From positions 1-64,000 of the forward strand of contig JBGRQA010000029.1 in the NCBI GenBank assembly GCA_041725895.1: DNA of 64,000 bases, read 5' to 3'. Source of the DNA: JBGRQA01 sp041725895. Lineage in GTDB: Bacteria > Bacteroidota > Bacteroidia > Bacteroidales > Marinifilaceae. A program made the translations under genes and the position numbers. Below are positions 9,154 through 18,233 of this stretch, in pieces; positions within the stretch are counted from its first letter, which is position 1; each line of letters begins with the position of its first letter. Under the pieces are notes generated by a model. It was not told the DNA's origin. It ran no database searches and saw nothing but the letters and a program-made list of their open reading frames with translations.

Positions 9154-9185
9154 AAAAGCCAACCTTTTTCGGGTTGGCTTTTTTT
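9154..9185 (+). terminator. purL terminator
   Basis: AAAAGCCAACC (9154-9164) pairs with GGTTGGCTTTT (9172-9182), followed by more T. Classic intrinsic terminator 20 bp after the purL stop. Confidence 0.9.
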
Positions 9186-9377
9186 ATTCATCACCCCGCA
9201 ATGCCAAAACCAGCTACTTACATCCTAAATAAATAATCTCCAACAGATAAAAAATAATAACCAGCACCACTTATCAACCCAACAGTTAACGAACATAAAA
9301 ATAACTACCGCAAACACTTACTATTTTAAAATCATTTCCTTATATTTCGATTGCTAAGACATAAACAAAATTCAATC

Positions 9378-9794
9378 ATGAAAAAACTACTACTAATATT
9401 CTCTTGCCTGGGCTTGCTATTTAGTTGTGCCACCTCTCAATCACACCAGAGCTCTAATAACTCTAACAGAGTTAAAGGAATTTCAGATACAACATTAGAT
9501 ACTGTAAAGCCAAAAACATCTCCCGGCACATGTCAATTGGTTCTCAGCCAGTGCTCAACAGTTAAGGAACAAAACAACTATTTTATTATTGGGAAAATAG
9601 AGAAAACTGTGGCCTACGGGGCCGGTTTTACTACTATATTTGATATAAACCAAGACATTAAAGTAGAAATCGATTCCCAACAAGCTCAAGCCTTGAAAAA
9701 CAAAAAAAAGGTAAATTGTACCATCCGGGAAAAAGAAACCATAGGACAAACCCAACTTTCGTTTCAACTACTTAAAACGAACAAAGTCGACTAA
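9378..9794 (+). CDS. Lipoprotein of the first T9SS-propeller module
   Basis: 138-aa predicted lipoprotein of unknown function. I start it at the ATG at 9378, not the earlier in-frame codon at 9351, because this gives a clean signal peptide (MKKLLLIFSCLGLLFSC) with the lipid-attached Cys at 17. The mature part has a Ser/Thr/Asn-rich spacer and a small beta-rich domain with PGTCQL and a YGAGFTTIF segment. The same layout recurs in the protein at 13157 (PGTCGL, LGYGSGITRNF), so the two are paralogues. Each sits directly upstream of a large T9SS-sorted propeller protein, suggesting partner proteins at the outer membrane. No family name recognised. Confidence 0.75.
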   Translation: MKKLLLIFSCLGLLFSCATSQSHQSSNNSNRVKGISDTTLDTVKPKTSPGTCQLVLSQCSTVKEQNNYFIIGKIEKTVAYGAGFTTIFDINQDIKVEIDSQQAQALKNKKKVNCTIREKETIGQTQLSFQLLKTNKVD

Positions 9795-9893
9795 TACAAC
9801 CACAGATCCTATACCTTTCTTCAAATAGTAACGGTTGTTACAAACTATTTCCTTTACCTCTGATTCGCAAATAAATCAACAAAAATATCCTAT

Positions 9894-12800
9894 ATGAAAA
9901 AAACACTACTACTTATTTTATTAGGCTTTCTTTTCTCTTGGCAAGGGAATGCAGAAGAAATTGAACAGACTAAATCCCCAAAGGTTAAAAACATCGTTAT
10001 TACCGAAAAAACATACAAAGCATTAACCAATCCGAGGTTAAATCTTAATAAAATGGCCAAAATTTCGGATCGAAAAAGAGGCATTCGAAAAATTAAAGAC
10101 GACCCTTTTGGACGCGTTCATTTTGACGAGCTTATGCTTAGGGATCCCCAAACTGGAAAAATCCCGGCAAACATTCGCGCCAAGGAGCTGCAATTTATTT
10201 CAAATCACAGAGAACAACTCCAATCTCGTTTAAAATCAAACCAACTGAACTGGCTTCAACGCGGACCATACAATGTTGGTGGCAGAACAAGAGCCTTAGC
10301 CATTGACGTTGCAGATGAAAAAACCATTCTGGCTGGTGGGGTAAGTGGAGGTATGTGGCGCTCTACAGATGAAGGTAAAACTTGGAAAAAAACCACAGGA
10401 TCGAATGAGCACCAGAGCGTAACCGCAATAGCGCAAGATCCCCGGGAAGGTAAAACAAACATTTGGTACTATAGCACCGGAGAGCTGGTAGGTTCCTCTG
10501 CCGGAGCCAGTGGTGCCCGTTACAGGGGAAATGGTATTTTCAAATCAACAGATAATGGTGAAACCTGGAGCCCATTGGATGTAACTGCCTCCAATACACC
10601 TTCAATCTTTGATAGGTATTTTGACTATTGTTGGAACATAATAGTAGATCCTACGAATGGGGATGTATACGTAGCCACTTTTGGCGGAATATTCCGCTCT
10701 CAGGACGAAGGCAAAAGCTGGGGAGAAGCCGCAAGAGAAAGAGACAACATGGTACTTGCCAGTTCAAGTACAACAACCAATGATTCCTATTTTACTGATA
10801 TTATCTGCACACCCGAAGGAGTAAAATATGCAACCCTCAGTAGCGATGGTGAAATACATGGTATTTTCCGATCAGAATCGGGAAACAAAGGCGATTGGAC
10901 AAATATCACACCAGAGAACTTTCCAAAAAAATATGACCGAATCGTATTAGCAAATGCTCCCTCCAACTCCAACATCGTCTATTTTCTGGGTGCGACTCCC
11001 GATGAAGGATTTGAAGAACACAGTTTTTGGAAACTAACCTGGGATGCAACATCCGGAGCCAACTGGGAGAACCGCTCAAACAACCTGCCCCCAAAGGACA
11101 AAAAAGACGAAGCCAGTGGATTTGATTCTCAAGGATCTTACAACATGATTATCAAGGTAGCCCCTAAAGATGAAAACATGGTGTTTATCGGAGGAACAAA
11201 CCTCTTCAGAAGCACCAATGGCTTTGCCACCAATTTCAGCACCCGGTGGATTGGCGGTTATGCTGGTAATGAAACTTTTGCCAACTATCCAAACCATCAC
11301 CCCGATCAACATTCCTTGTCTTTTAAAAACGATACCACTCTTATCAGCGGCCACGACGGAGGTCTAAGCATCTCCTACCACTTTGATGCTAACAGCACTG
11401 AAAAGCAACCCGTAAAATGGGTCTCTCTGAACAACGGCTACTACACAACACAGGTATACACCGTAGGAATTGAAGAAGATTACAACGATTCTGATGAAAT
11501 AATCTCAGGATTTCAGGACAATGGAACATGGTATGTAGGCAAAGAAAACACTACAGAAAAATGGATTGACCTATTGGGAGGAGATGGAGGCTATTGCAGC
11601 CTGCATGCCTCTCATAACAGCTTTATTGCTTCATCCCAAAATGGAACAACATACTTACAATTTTATGATGAAACTGATAAAGAATGGAAATTTACTCGTG
11701 TAGATCCGGAAGGCCCAACAGAGGATGATGTCCATTTCATTAATCCATACATTGTAGATAGCAACAATGATCAGGTAATGTATTTTGCCGGAGGAAAATA
11801 CATTTGGAGAAACAGTAATATATATGGTATCCCTCTTTTTTCCAATGACAAAGCCACTAAAAACTGGGAAAAACTGGAACAATCCGTAAGTGAAGGAAAA
11901 ATATCTGCTCTTGAAACTTCCGTCACTCCAGGAAACATTCTATTCTACGGAACATCTCAAGGTAAAATCTACAAATTAACCAATGCCTCCACTGAAAATG
12001 CGAAACAAGTTGAAATCACAGGTGAAAACATGCCTGAAGGAGCTTATGTTAGCAGCATTGAAGCGGATCCTCTGGATGCCGACAAAATTTTGATTAGCTT
12101 TTCCAACTACAAAGTACCAAGCATATACTACACTGAAAACGGAGGGGAAAGCTGGACAAAAATCGGAGGAACCCTTGAAGAAAACACAGATGGTTCAGGT
12201 GATGGTCCATCCATTAGATGGGTAAATCTGATACATACTCCCTCCGGCCTACTATACCTGGCCGGTACAAGTACGGGTTTGTATTCCACAACCGAATTAA
12301 AAGGAAACGATACGCAATGGACACAAGAGAGCCCCGAAATGATTGGAAGCAGTATTGTCAATATGGTAAAGACCAGAAGAGATGGTTTTATTGTAGCAGG
12401 CTCTCATGGTAATGGTATTTTTAGCGCTAAAGTCAATTTTTCTGCCGTAAAACCCCAACCCGACTTCGTAGCAAGTCAAACGACTGTTCCTACGGGTACT
12501 CCAATTAACTTCAAGGACAGATCTTTGGGCGTTACAACCAAGTGGAATTGGACTTTTGAAGGCGCTCAAACAACCAGCTCCACTCAACAACACCCTTCAG
12601 GTATTGAATATAATCAAGAAGGTTCATACACAGTAAGCTTAACAACAACAAATGAAAATGGAGAGGCAAGCGTTACTAAAACAGCCTTTATTACGGTTTC
12701 CAATGATGTGGTAGGTGTAGAAAACGTCCTTGAAAACCAGCAGGAATCGGATAAATTTAACATCTACCCCAACCCAATGCGAGAAAAAGCACAAGTAAAT

Positions 12801-12986
12801 TTCTCCAATCCAAATCATACGCAATACCGTTTGATCGTTTTGGATGCCAGTGGACGCGTAGTAAAAATTATTGAGAACATAACCAATAATAATGTAATTA
12901 TCAACCGTAACCAATTGAAACCGGGATTACATATTATCAACCTGCAAGGTGAAAAAATCTACAAAGGAAAACTATTGGTAAAGTAA
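9894..12986 (+). CDS. T9SS-exported sortilin/BNR beta-propeller protein with PKD domain
   Basis: 1030-aa exported protein. A signal peptide (1-20) is followed by about 100 residues, then a long beta-propeller region with Asp-box (BNR/VPS10-like) repeats such as WRSTDEGKTW, FKSTDNGETW and FRSQDEGKSW. A PKD-like domain (about 848-945; FxDRSxG, WxWTF, YxVSLTTTNENG) and a type A T9SS sorting domain (from about 955; IYPNPM ... KPGLHIINLQGEKIYKGKLLVK in parts) follow. The last domain directs passage through the outer membrane by the PorSS and surface anchoring or release. Asp-box propellers occur in sialidases, xyloglucanases and adhesive scaffolds; no catalytic residues could be assigned. Near-paralogue of the protein at 13585, which lacks the PKD domain. 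Confidence 0.85.
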   Translation: MKKTLLLILLGFLFSWQGNAEEIEQTKSPKVKNIVITEKTYKALTNPRLNLNKMAKISDRKRGIRKIKDDPFGRVHFDELMLRDPQTGKIPANIRAKELQFISNHREQLQSRLKSNQLNWLQRGPYNVGGRTRALAIDVADEKTILAGGVSGGMWRSTDEGKTWKKTTGSNEHQSVTAIAQDPREGKTNIWYYSTGELVGSSAGASGARYRGNGIFKSTDNGETWSPLDVTASNTPSIFDRYFDYCWNIIVDPTNGDVYVATFGGIFRSQDEGKSWGEAARERDNMVLASSSTTTNDSYFTDIICTPEGVKYATLSSDGEIHGIFRSESGNKGDWTNITPENFPKKYDRIVLANAPSNSNIVYFLGATPDEGFEEHSFWKLTWDATSGANWENRSNNLPPKDKKDEASGFDSQGSYNMIIKVAPKDENMVFIGGTNLFRSTNGFATNFSTRWIGGYAGNETFANYPNHHPDQHSLSFKNDTTLISGHDGGLSISYHFDANSTEKQPVKWVSLNNGYYTTQVYTVGIEEDYNDSDEIISGFQDNGTWYVGKENTTEKWIDLLGGDGGYCSLHASHNSFIASSQNGTTYLQFYDETDKEWKFTRVDPEGPTEDDVHFINPYIVDSNNDQVMYFAGGKYIWRNSNIYGIPLFSNDKATKNWEKLEQSVSEGKISALETSVTPGNILFYGTSQGKIYKLTNASTENAKQVEITGENMPEGAYVSSIEADPLDADKILISFSNYKVPSIYYTENGGESWTKIGGTLEENTDGSGDGPSIRWVNLIHTPSGLLYLAGTSTGLYSTTELKGNDTQWTQESPEMIGSSIVNMVKTRRDGFIVAGSHGNGIFSAKVNFSAVKPQPDFVASQTTVPTGTPINFKDRSLGVTTKWNWTFEGAQTTSSTQQHPSGIEYNQEGSYTVSLTTTNENGEASVTKTAFITVSNDVVGVENVLENQQESDKFNIYPNPMREKAQVNFSNPNHTQYRLIVLDASGRVVKIIENITNNNVIINRNQLKPGLHIINLQGEKIYKGKLLVK

Positions 12987-13005
12987 ACTCTTTGTCAATA
13001 TATAG

Positions 13006-13036
13006 AAAACCATCCCTGGAGGGATGGTTTTTTTTT
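13006..13036 (+). terminator. Terminator after the first propeller gene
   Basis: AAAACCATCCC (13006-13016), TGGA tetraloop, GGGATGGTTTT (13021-13031), then T's. It separates the two duplicated modules into independent transcripts. Confidence 0.9.
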
Positions 13037-13156
13037 GCCTTAATGTGAAAAAACATCCCAAACACAATAACCTCATCTATTACTATCTCCGTATAGTAAC
13101 AAAGCCCCCTATAGTTCTACCCCTGCCTGTTGCTTTCCCTCCTAAAGCTCTGTGTT

Positions 13157-13567
13157 ATGAGATTATTGGTACTCGCAATGCTCTTAATAAGCTTTTTACT
13201 TACTTCTTGTTTAAGTAAAAAGACACCAAATCAAACACCTGTACCACGAAAAGAAAGGGTTAGTTCCCCCCCTTTAATTTCAAACCCCAAATTTCCTCCG
13301 GGAACCTGTGGGCTGAAATTTCAAATCAAATCCATTGAAAAACAAGGAAAGAACATAACCATCTACGCAAAAGTTCTTTCCGTTTTAGGCTATGGTTCGG
13401 GAATCACCCGAAACTTTTCTACTGGAGAAACATTTCGATTCACAGTAATGGAAAACCAAAAGATTGATTTCAAAATAAACACTACCATGAAAGCCCAGTT
13501 CAATTTGATTGAAGAAATCGGTTCCTCGAAAGCCATTCTCAAATACCATAATTCCATTATTCATTAA
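13157..13567 (+). CDS. Lipoprotein of the second T9SS-propeller module
   Basis: 136-aa predicted lipoprotein, paralogue of the one at 9378. The ATG at 13157 gives MRLLVLAMLLISFLLTSC with lipid-attached Cys at 18; the upstream in-frame start would put nine extra residues before the signal peptide. The mature protein has a Lys/Pro/Thr-rich spacer and the same small beta domain (PGTCGL, then a GYGSGI turn). It ends 17 bp before the next gene's ATG, so the two are very probably co-transcribed. Function unknown; a dedicated partner for the exported propeller is an inference. Confidence 0.75.
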   Translation: MRLLVLAMLLISFLLTSCLSKKTPNQTPVPRKERVSSPPLISNPKFPPGTCGLKFQIKSIEKQGKNITIYAKVLSVLGYGSGITRNFSTGETFRFTVMENQKIDFKINTTMKAQFNLIEEIGSSKAILKYHNSIIH

Positions 13568-13584
13568 TTGAAAAATTACATCTT

Positions 13585-16377
13585 ATGAAAAAAATATTAC
13601 TCAGTCTTACAATTACTTTTTCAATCGCTCTTCTATCACAAGGCGTCCATAAAAAAGAAGTACACGAAAGTAGTCATACGAAAAACATAATCATTACCGA
13701 AAAAACATTCCTTCAACTCACTGACCCCAGTCGAAATCACTTGAAACTAGCCAAGATCGCTGACAAGAAAAATAAGATCCAACACATAAAGGACGATCCG
13801 TTTCTACGGATCCAATTTGAAGAAATGATGCTCAGAAATCCCAAATCAGGGATCATTCCCAAGAACATACGAAAGCGTGAACTTCAATTCATCCAAGACA
13901 ATGCAGCAAACCTAAAAAGTACACTTAAAGCATCTCAATTGGTTTGGAATCGAAGAGGTCCCTTCAATGTTGGCGGACGCACACGAGCGCTTGCTCTGGA
14001 TATCACAAATGAAAACATCATCCAGGCCGGAGGAGTGACAGGAGGCATGTGGCGTTCAACGGATAATGGAGAAACCTGGACCAAAACTTCGGCAGCACTC
14101 GATCACCAAAGCGTAACAGCCATCGCCCAAGATCCCCGCGGGGGACAAACTAACGTATGGTACTACACTACAGGTGAATTCATCGGTTCGGGAAGTGCTA
14201 GCGGAGCTTTCTATTCCGGAGAAGGAGTCTTCAAATCCATCGACGGAGGCCTAAACTGGAACAAACTAAATTTCACCGACCAGCAACAAACACCTCTTTT
14301 TACCGAAAGGTTTGATGTCGGTTGGAATATCTGCATAAATCCCACCAACGGGCATGTCTATGTTGCTACCTATGGAGGTATATATCGATCTACCGATCAG
14401 GGAAACAACTGGACTCTGGTTCTGGACAGCAACCCCAACAACAATTCCCAATGGTCGCCTCTTACCGACATTCATTGCACTTCGGAGGGAGTAATGTATG
14501 CCTCCTTAAGCAGCGGAGGTGAAGTTAACGGTATTTTTCGATCCACATCAGGGGATATTAATTCCTGGACCAATATTACTCCTCAAAACTTCCCGGCATC
14601 CTTCCGACGAATTGTAATTACAACCTCACCAACAAACACAAAGGTGGCCTATTTTCTGGCGCAAACCCCTGGCAGTGGTTTTCAAGGGCACAGTTTATGG
14701 AAACTCACCTTTAATTCATCAGAAGACCAAATTTGGGAAAACAGGTCGAACAATCTTCCTCCAAGGGGGGAAGGAGAAAGAGATGTAAATGGATATGATT
14801 CTCAAAACTCCTACAATATGGTAATTAAAGTTGCTCCCAAGAATGAGAATGTACTTTTTATTGGGGGCACCAACCTGTTTCGAAGCGACGATGCCTTCTC
14901 CACCAATACTAGGACCAAATGGATTGGTGGTTATGCCACCTCAAATGATGTAAGTGAATATCCCAACCAACATCCAGACCAACATGCATTGGTATTTAAA
15001 TCGAACAATCAAACACTAATTTGCGGACACGATGGAGGAATATGTATTACGAATAACTTTTCTTCCTCAGAAACAGATGAAACTCCTGTTAATTGGACCA
15101 AATTAAACAATGGCTACTTAACCACTCAAGCCTATACGGTTGCAATTGACGAAAAAGATAACCAGTCAGATGAAATCCTTGCAGGGTTCCAAGATAACGG
15201 CACCTACTATACCGACCAAGAAACCAATACCGCCAGCTGGATACAAGTAGGAAGCGGAGACGGAGGGCATGCCAGTTTGCATAATTCAAAAAACAGCTAT
15301 CTTGTGTCTTCTCAATCGGGAATTACCTTTCTACAAATCTCTGACGAATCCGGCCAAAAATGGACTCGTGTAGACCCCCAAGGAGCGGAAAACCTTCTCT
15401 TCATAAATCCTTTTACAATTGACGCCAACAATGATGAAATAATGTATTTTGCAGGAGGACAATTCCTATGGAGAAACCTGAACATCTATGAGATACCTCT
15501 TTTTTCCAACGAGGCTGCCACACAAAATTGGGAAAAACTGGAATTTACCCAGGTAGAAGGCCAGATCTCTGCTCTTGAATCAACCAGCATCCCCAAAAAC
15601 ATACTATACTATGGCACTTCAAACGGAGAAATTTTCAAATTGGAAAATGCCAACACTAGTCAACCGATTAAAACCAATATTACAGGAAATCTAATGCCCT
15701 CCGGAGCCTACGTAAGCAGCATTGAATCTGATCCGGAAGATGCTAGTAAAGTAATGGTTACTTTTTCCAACTACGAAGTCCCAAGTATTTTTTACAGCCA
15801 AGACGGAGGGCAATCCTGGACTATGGTAGCGGGAAATCTTGAAGAAAACTCTGATGGGTCAGGAAATGGGCCTTCCGTACGATACATAAATTCAGTTCAG
15901 TCGTCAGAAAACACAATATACCTGGTCGGCACAAGTACTGGCCTATACTCTGCAACTACATTATCCAACACCACTCAATGGAAGCAAGAAAGTCCGGATA
16001 AGATTGGAAATTCCATAACCAATATGGTGAAAACCCGCAGGGATGGATTAATCGTTGCAGGAACCCATGGAAACGGGATCTTCAGCTCCCATGCATCCAA
16101 AGCAGTTGGTATTGAAAATCCATTGGCAGAAAAAGAGGAAAACGAATTCTTAATCTTCCCCAATCCTATGATTAAGCAAACCGAATTAAAATTCTCCAAC
16201 CCCAATCAAAGTACATACCGACTCATCGTAGTGGATGCAAACGGAAAAGTTGTTCGAATCATTAACAACATCACGGGGAACAATATTCTTATCAACCGGG
16301 ACCAACTAAAGCCTGGAATTCATATTATCAACCTGGAAGGAGAAAAAATTTACCGGGGTAAAATACTCGTTAAATAA
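13585..16377 (+). CDS. T9SS-exported sortilin/BNR beta-propeller protein (paralogue, no PKD)
   Basis: 930-aa paralogue of the protein at 9894. It has a signal peptide, the conserved pro-region (NIIITEKTFLQLTD vs NIVITEKTYKALTN), the same Asp-box propeller (WRSTDNGETW, FKSIDGGLNW, YRSTDQGNNW) and the same T9SS type A sorting domain from about 855 (IFPNPM ... KPGIHIINLEGEKIY). The roughly 90-residue PKD domain is absent, leaving a short linker between propeller and sorting domain. Identity is high along the whole propeller, including the HPDQH and GHDGG motifs, so this is a tandem duplication followed by domain loss or gain. Enzymatic activity is not evident. Confidence 0.85.
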   Translation: MKKILLSLTITFSIALLSQGVHKKEVHESSHTKNIIITEKTFLQLTDPSRNHLKLAKIADKKNKIQHIKDDPFLRIQFEEMMLRNPKSGIIPKNIRKRELQFIQDNAANLKSTLKASQLVWNRRGPFNVGGRTRALALDITNENIIQAGGVTGGMWRSTDNGETWTKTSAALDHQSVTAIAQDPRGGQTNVWYYTTGEFIGSGSASGAFYSGEGVFKSIDGGLNWNKLNFTDQQQTPLFTERFDVGWNICINPTNGHVYVATYGGIYRSTDQGNNWTLVLDSNPNNNSQWSPLTDIHCTSEGVMYASLSSGGEVNGIFRSTSGDINSWTNITPQNFPASFRRIVITTSPTNTKVAYFLAQTPGSGFQGHSLWKLTFNSSEDQIWENRSNNLPPRGEGERDVNGYDSQNSYNMVIKVAPKNENVLFIGGTNLFRSDDAFSTNTRTKWIGGYATSNDVSEYPNQHPDQHALVFKSNNQTLICGHDGGICITNNFSSSETDETPVNWTKLNNGYLTTQAYTVAIDEKDNQSDEILAGFQDNGTYYTDQETNTASWIQVGSGDGGHASLHNSKNSYLVSSQSGITFLQISDESGQKWTRVDPQGAENLLFINPFTIDANNDEIMYFAGGQFLWRNLNIYEIPLFSNEAATQNWEKLEFTQVEGQISALESTSIPKNILYYGTSNGEIFKLENANTSQPIKTNITGNLMPSGAYVSSIESDPEDASKVMVTFSNYEVPSIFYSQDGGQSWTMVAGNLEENSDGSGNGPSVRYINSVQSSENTIYLVGTSTGLYSATTLSNTTQWKQESPDKIGNSITNMVKTRRDGLIVAGTHGNGIFSSHASKAVGIENPLAEKEENEFLIFPNPMIKQTELKFSNPNQSTYRLIVVDANGKVVRIINNITGNNILINRDQLKPGIHIINLEGEKIYRGKILVK

Positions 16378-16826
16378 AAAAAGATCCGAATGCCCCCACC
16401 AACACTGTTGAAGAATAATAGATATAACCTATTCGGAATTTAGAAGAAAACAGGAAAAACACTATATGGCTAGGAAGTATTTCTCACCTTCCTATCCTAT
16501 ATTAAATATGATTATCAAAATTCATGTAAAAATATACCATAACCAGACAAATCCTATGAGTGCCTGTAATATCAGTTTCTTTAATTTTGTTAATCGCTTG
16601 GTTATAAGGAAGAGCTTCCCTTCTGGAACAAATACATTAAATATTTGCTACGGGGAAACATTTCACTTGTTACAGCCCCGAACTTCAAATTTTATTATTT
16701 CATCAAAAAAATCAAACCATTAGCCTGTCCCGCTACAACTATCTCTCAATATCTCACGTAATTAAAACAAGAGCCCCGAACTATTTCTAGCCTTCAAATT
16801 CGTTTTAACTCCCAACGACTAAGGAG
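16378..16826. other. Intergenic region without a recognisable gene
   Basis: 449 bp. The only structure seen is TCCGAAT (16385-16391) facing ATTCGGA (16431-16437) across a 39-nt loop just after the propeller gene, a weak candidate terminator. Short open frames here have no coding character. No exact TAnnTTTG box was found in front of the next gene. Confidence 0.5.
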
Positions 16827-18206
16827 ATGCTTATGATTAATCAACTTTTGCAGTTTCAGAAAAAGATCCCTCTTCTTAAAGAGGCCTTTGTTTCCCTATT
16901 ATTGGTCGGCTATTTTCTTTATCCGGTACAGGCAAAAATGTCCAATACTGTATTCTTTTCGACACAAAACCGTATGGAAACGATAGATCAACAACAAAGA
17001 GAGTTCTCCAACAGTACTCCTTTGGGGCTCTTCACCTATCACAAATGGGTAGACTTAAATGAAAATTCGGCAGCTGAGCGAAATGAATTTTTCGGCTTAG
17101 GGAAGAAAATATTTGCCTCGGGTGAAAGTCTTAGTGCGACCCTATACGACCCAGATATTACGCAGGATACTCCTTTAAAAATCCGAATTTGGGATCATAC
17201 GGGAAATCTGATTCGAACTTCCCAGAAGACATATATTGCCGGACGAATTTTCACTTTTCCAAATATTGATAAAGTTCTTCCTCCGGGCGAATACATTCTG
17301 ACAATTAACCCGGAAAACTCAAAAAACACTTATAGCGTTAACTTTACCATTCAAGGAGAAAACACTCCCAAAGATTCCGTTGAACTCAAAAAGGAAGATT
17401 TGCCTAAGGGGTTACATTTGTTCACTCACTGGGAGGATGCAAACCTAAACAATACATTTGATCATAATGAAATCACAGGATTGGATAGCAATAGTTTTCC
17501 GCTTGGAAGCCTGGAAATTGAACTTGGCCTAAACCTGCCCCTCCAGGATATCCCCATCGTTTATCAAACCTGGAACACTCAGGACAGCCTCTTAGGCATG
17601 TCCGTATCCAATCTGGCCATCCTGCAACATTACAGCACAAAAGTCGACTCGATACAAAACATGCCGGATTTTCTGCAATCATTGGTTTCCGCTCCTGCTG
17701 GTTCATACAAAATAACCGCCATACTTGCCGATGCGGAATTAACCACTTTTGAGAAAACCATTCACCTAACTCCCTCCATGCAGAGAGATGTTTCCTATCC
17801 CACTATTAATGCCATTGCACTAAATAAACCAGGTCGAATAATTCCTGTTAATTTATACAAGGGGCTGGAAGGTTTTTTCCTCTTTGCCGATTATATTGAC
17901 TTAAATAAGGATAGTATTCAACAGGAATTTGAATTCGTAAAATTGAGACAACAAAACTACAATGCAAGGTATGAAAATGTTCACGCTCAATTCCATTTAC
18001 CAAAATACAAGGATCATAATATCCTTTTAAGTATTCTGGACCAGGACGGACATACCATTATCGAACAAAAGTCACTGTATCAGGACAAACCTCACATCTT
18101 CGAAATCTCCAACTCGCAATTCCGGTTGGCACCCGGTCAATATCTGATAAGAGCTCAACCGGAAAATTCCAATGAGAAATTCGAGGAAACCCTTACCATC
18201 CATTAA
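16827..18206 (+). CDS. Secreted three-module protein of unknown function
   Basis: 459-aa exported protein. The N-terminus has a basic start followed by a hydrophobic stretch (about 18-37, ending PVQAK), a signal peptide or anchor. The rest contains three related modules of about 110-150 residues, starting near 66, 194 and 347. Each opens with the pattern G(L/F)xLFxxWxDxNxN and a following acidic EFxGL-like turn, then beta-strand-rich sequence ending in PPGEYILTINPENS or APGQYLIRAQPENS. The DxNxN loops resemble calcium-binding turns. No T9SS sorting domain at the C-terminus. Not a family I recognise; it could be a surface or periplasmic adhesion-type protein. Confidence 0.7.
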   Translation: MLMINQLLQFQKKIPLLKEAFVSLLLVGYFLYPVQAKMSNTVFFSTQNRMETIDQQQREFSNSTPLGLFTYHKWVDLNENSAAERNEFFGLGKKIFASGESLSATLYDPDITQDTPLKIRIWDHTGNLIRTSQKTYIAGRIFTFPNIDKVLPPGEYILTINPENSKNTYSVNFTIQGENTPKDSVELKKEDLPKGLHLFTHWEDANLNNTFDHNEITGLDSNSFPLGSLEIELGLNLPLQDIPIVYQTWNTQDSLLGMSVSNLAILQHYSTKVDSIQNMPDFLQSLVSAPAGSYKITAILADAELTTFEKTIHLTPSMQRDVSYPTINAIALNKPGRIIPVNLYKGLEGFFLFADYIDLNKDSIQQEFEFVKLRQQNYNARYENVHAQFHLPKYKDHNILLSILDQDGHTIIEQKSLYQDKPHIFEISNSQFRLAPGQYLIRAQPENSNEKFEETLTIH

Positions 18207-18233
18207 CCACTACACCCCTTCAGTTCCGAAACA

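Noticed and set aside
16466..16723. 85-codon open frame in the gap before the three-module protein
   Set aside because: Composition like surrounding noncoding DNA, no ribosome site, no recognisable features.
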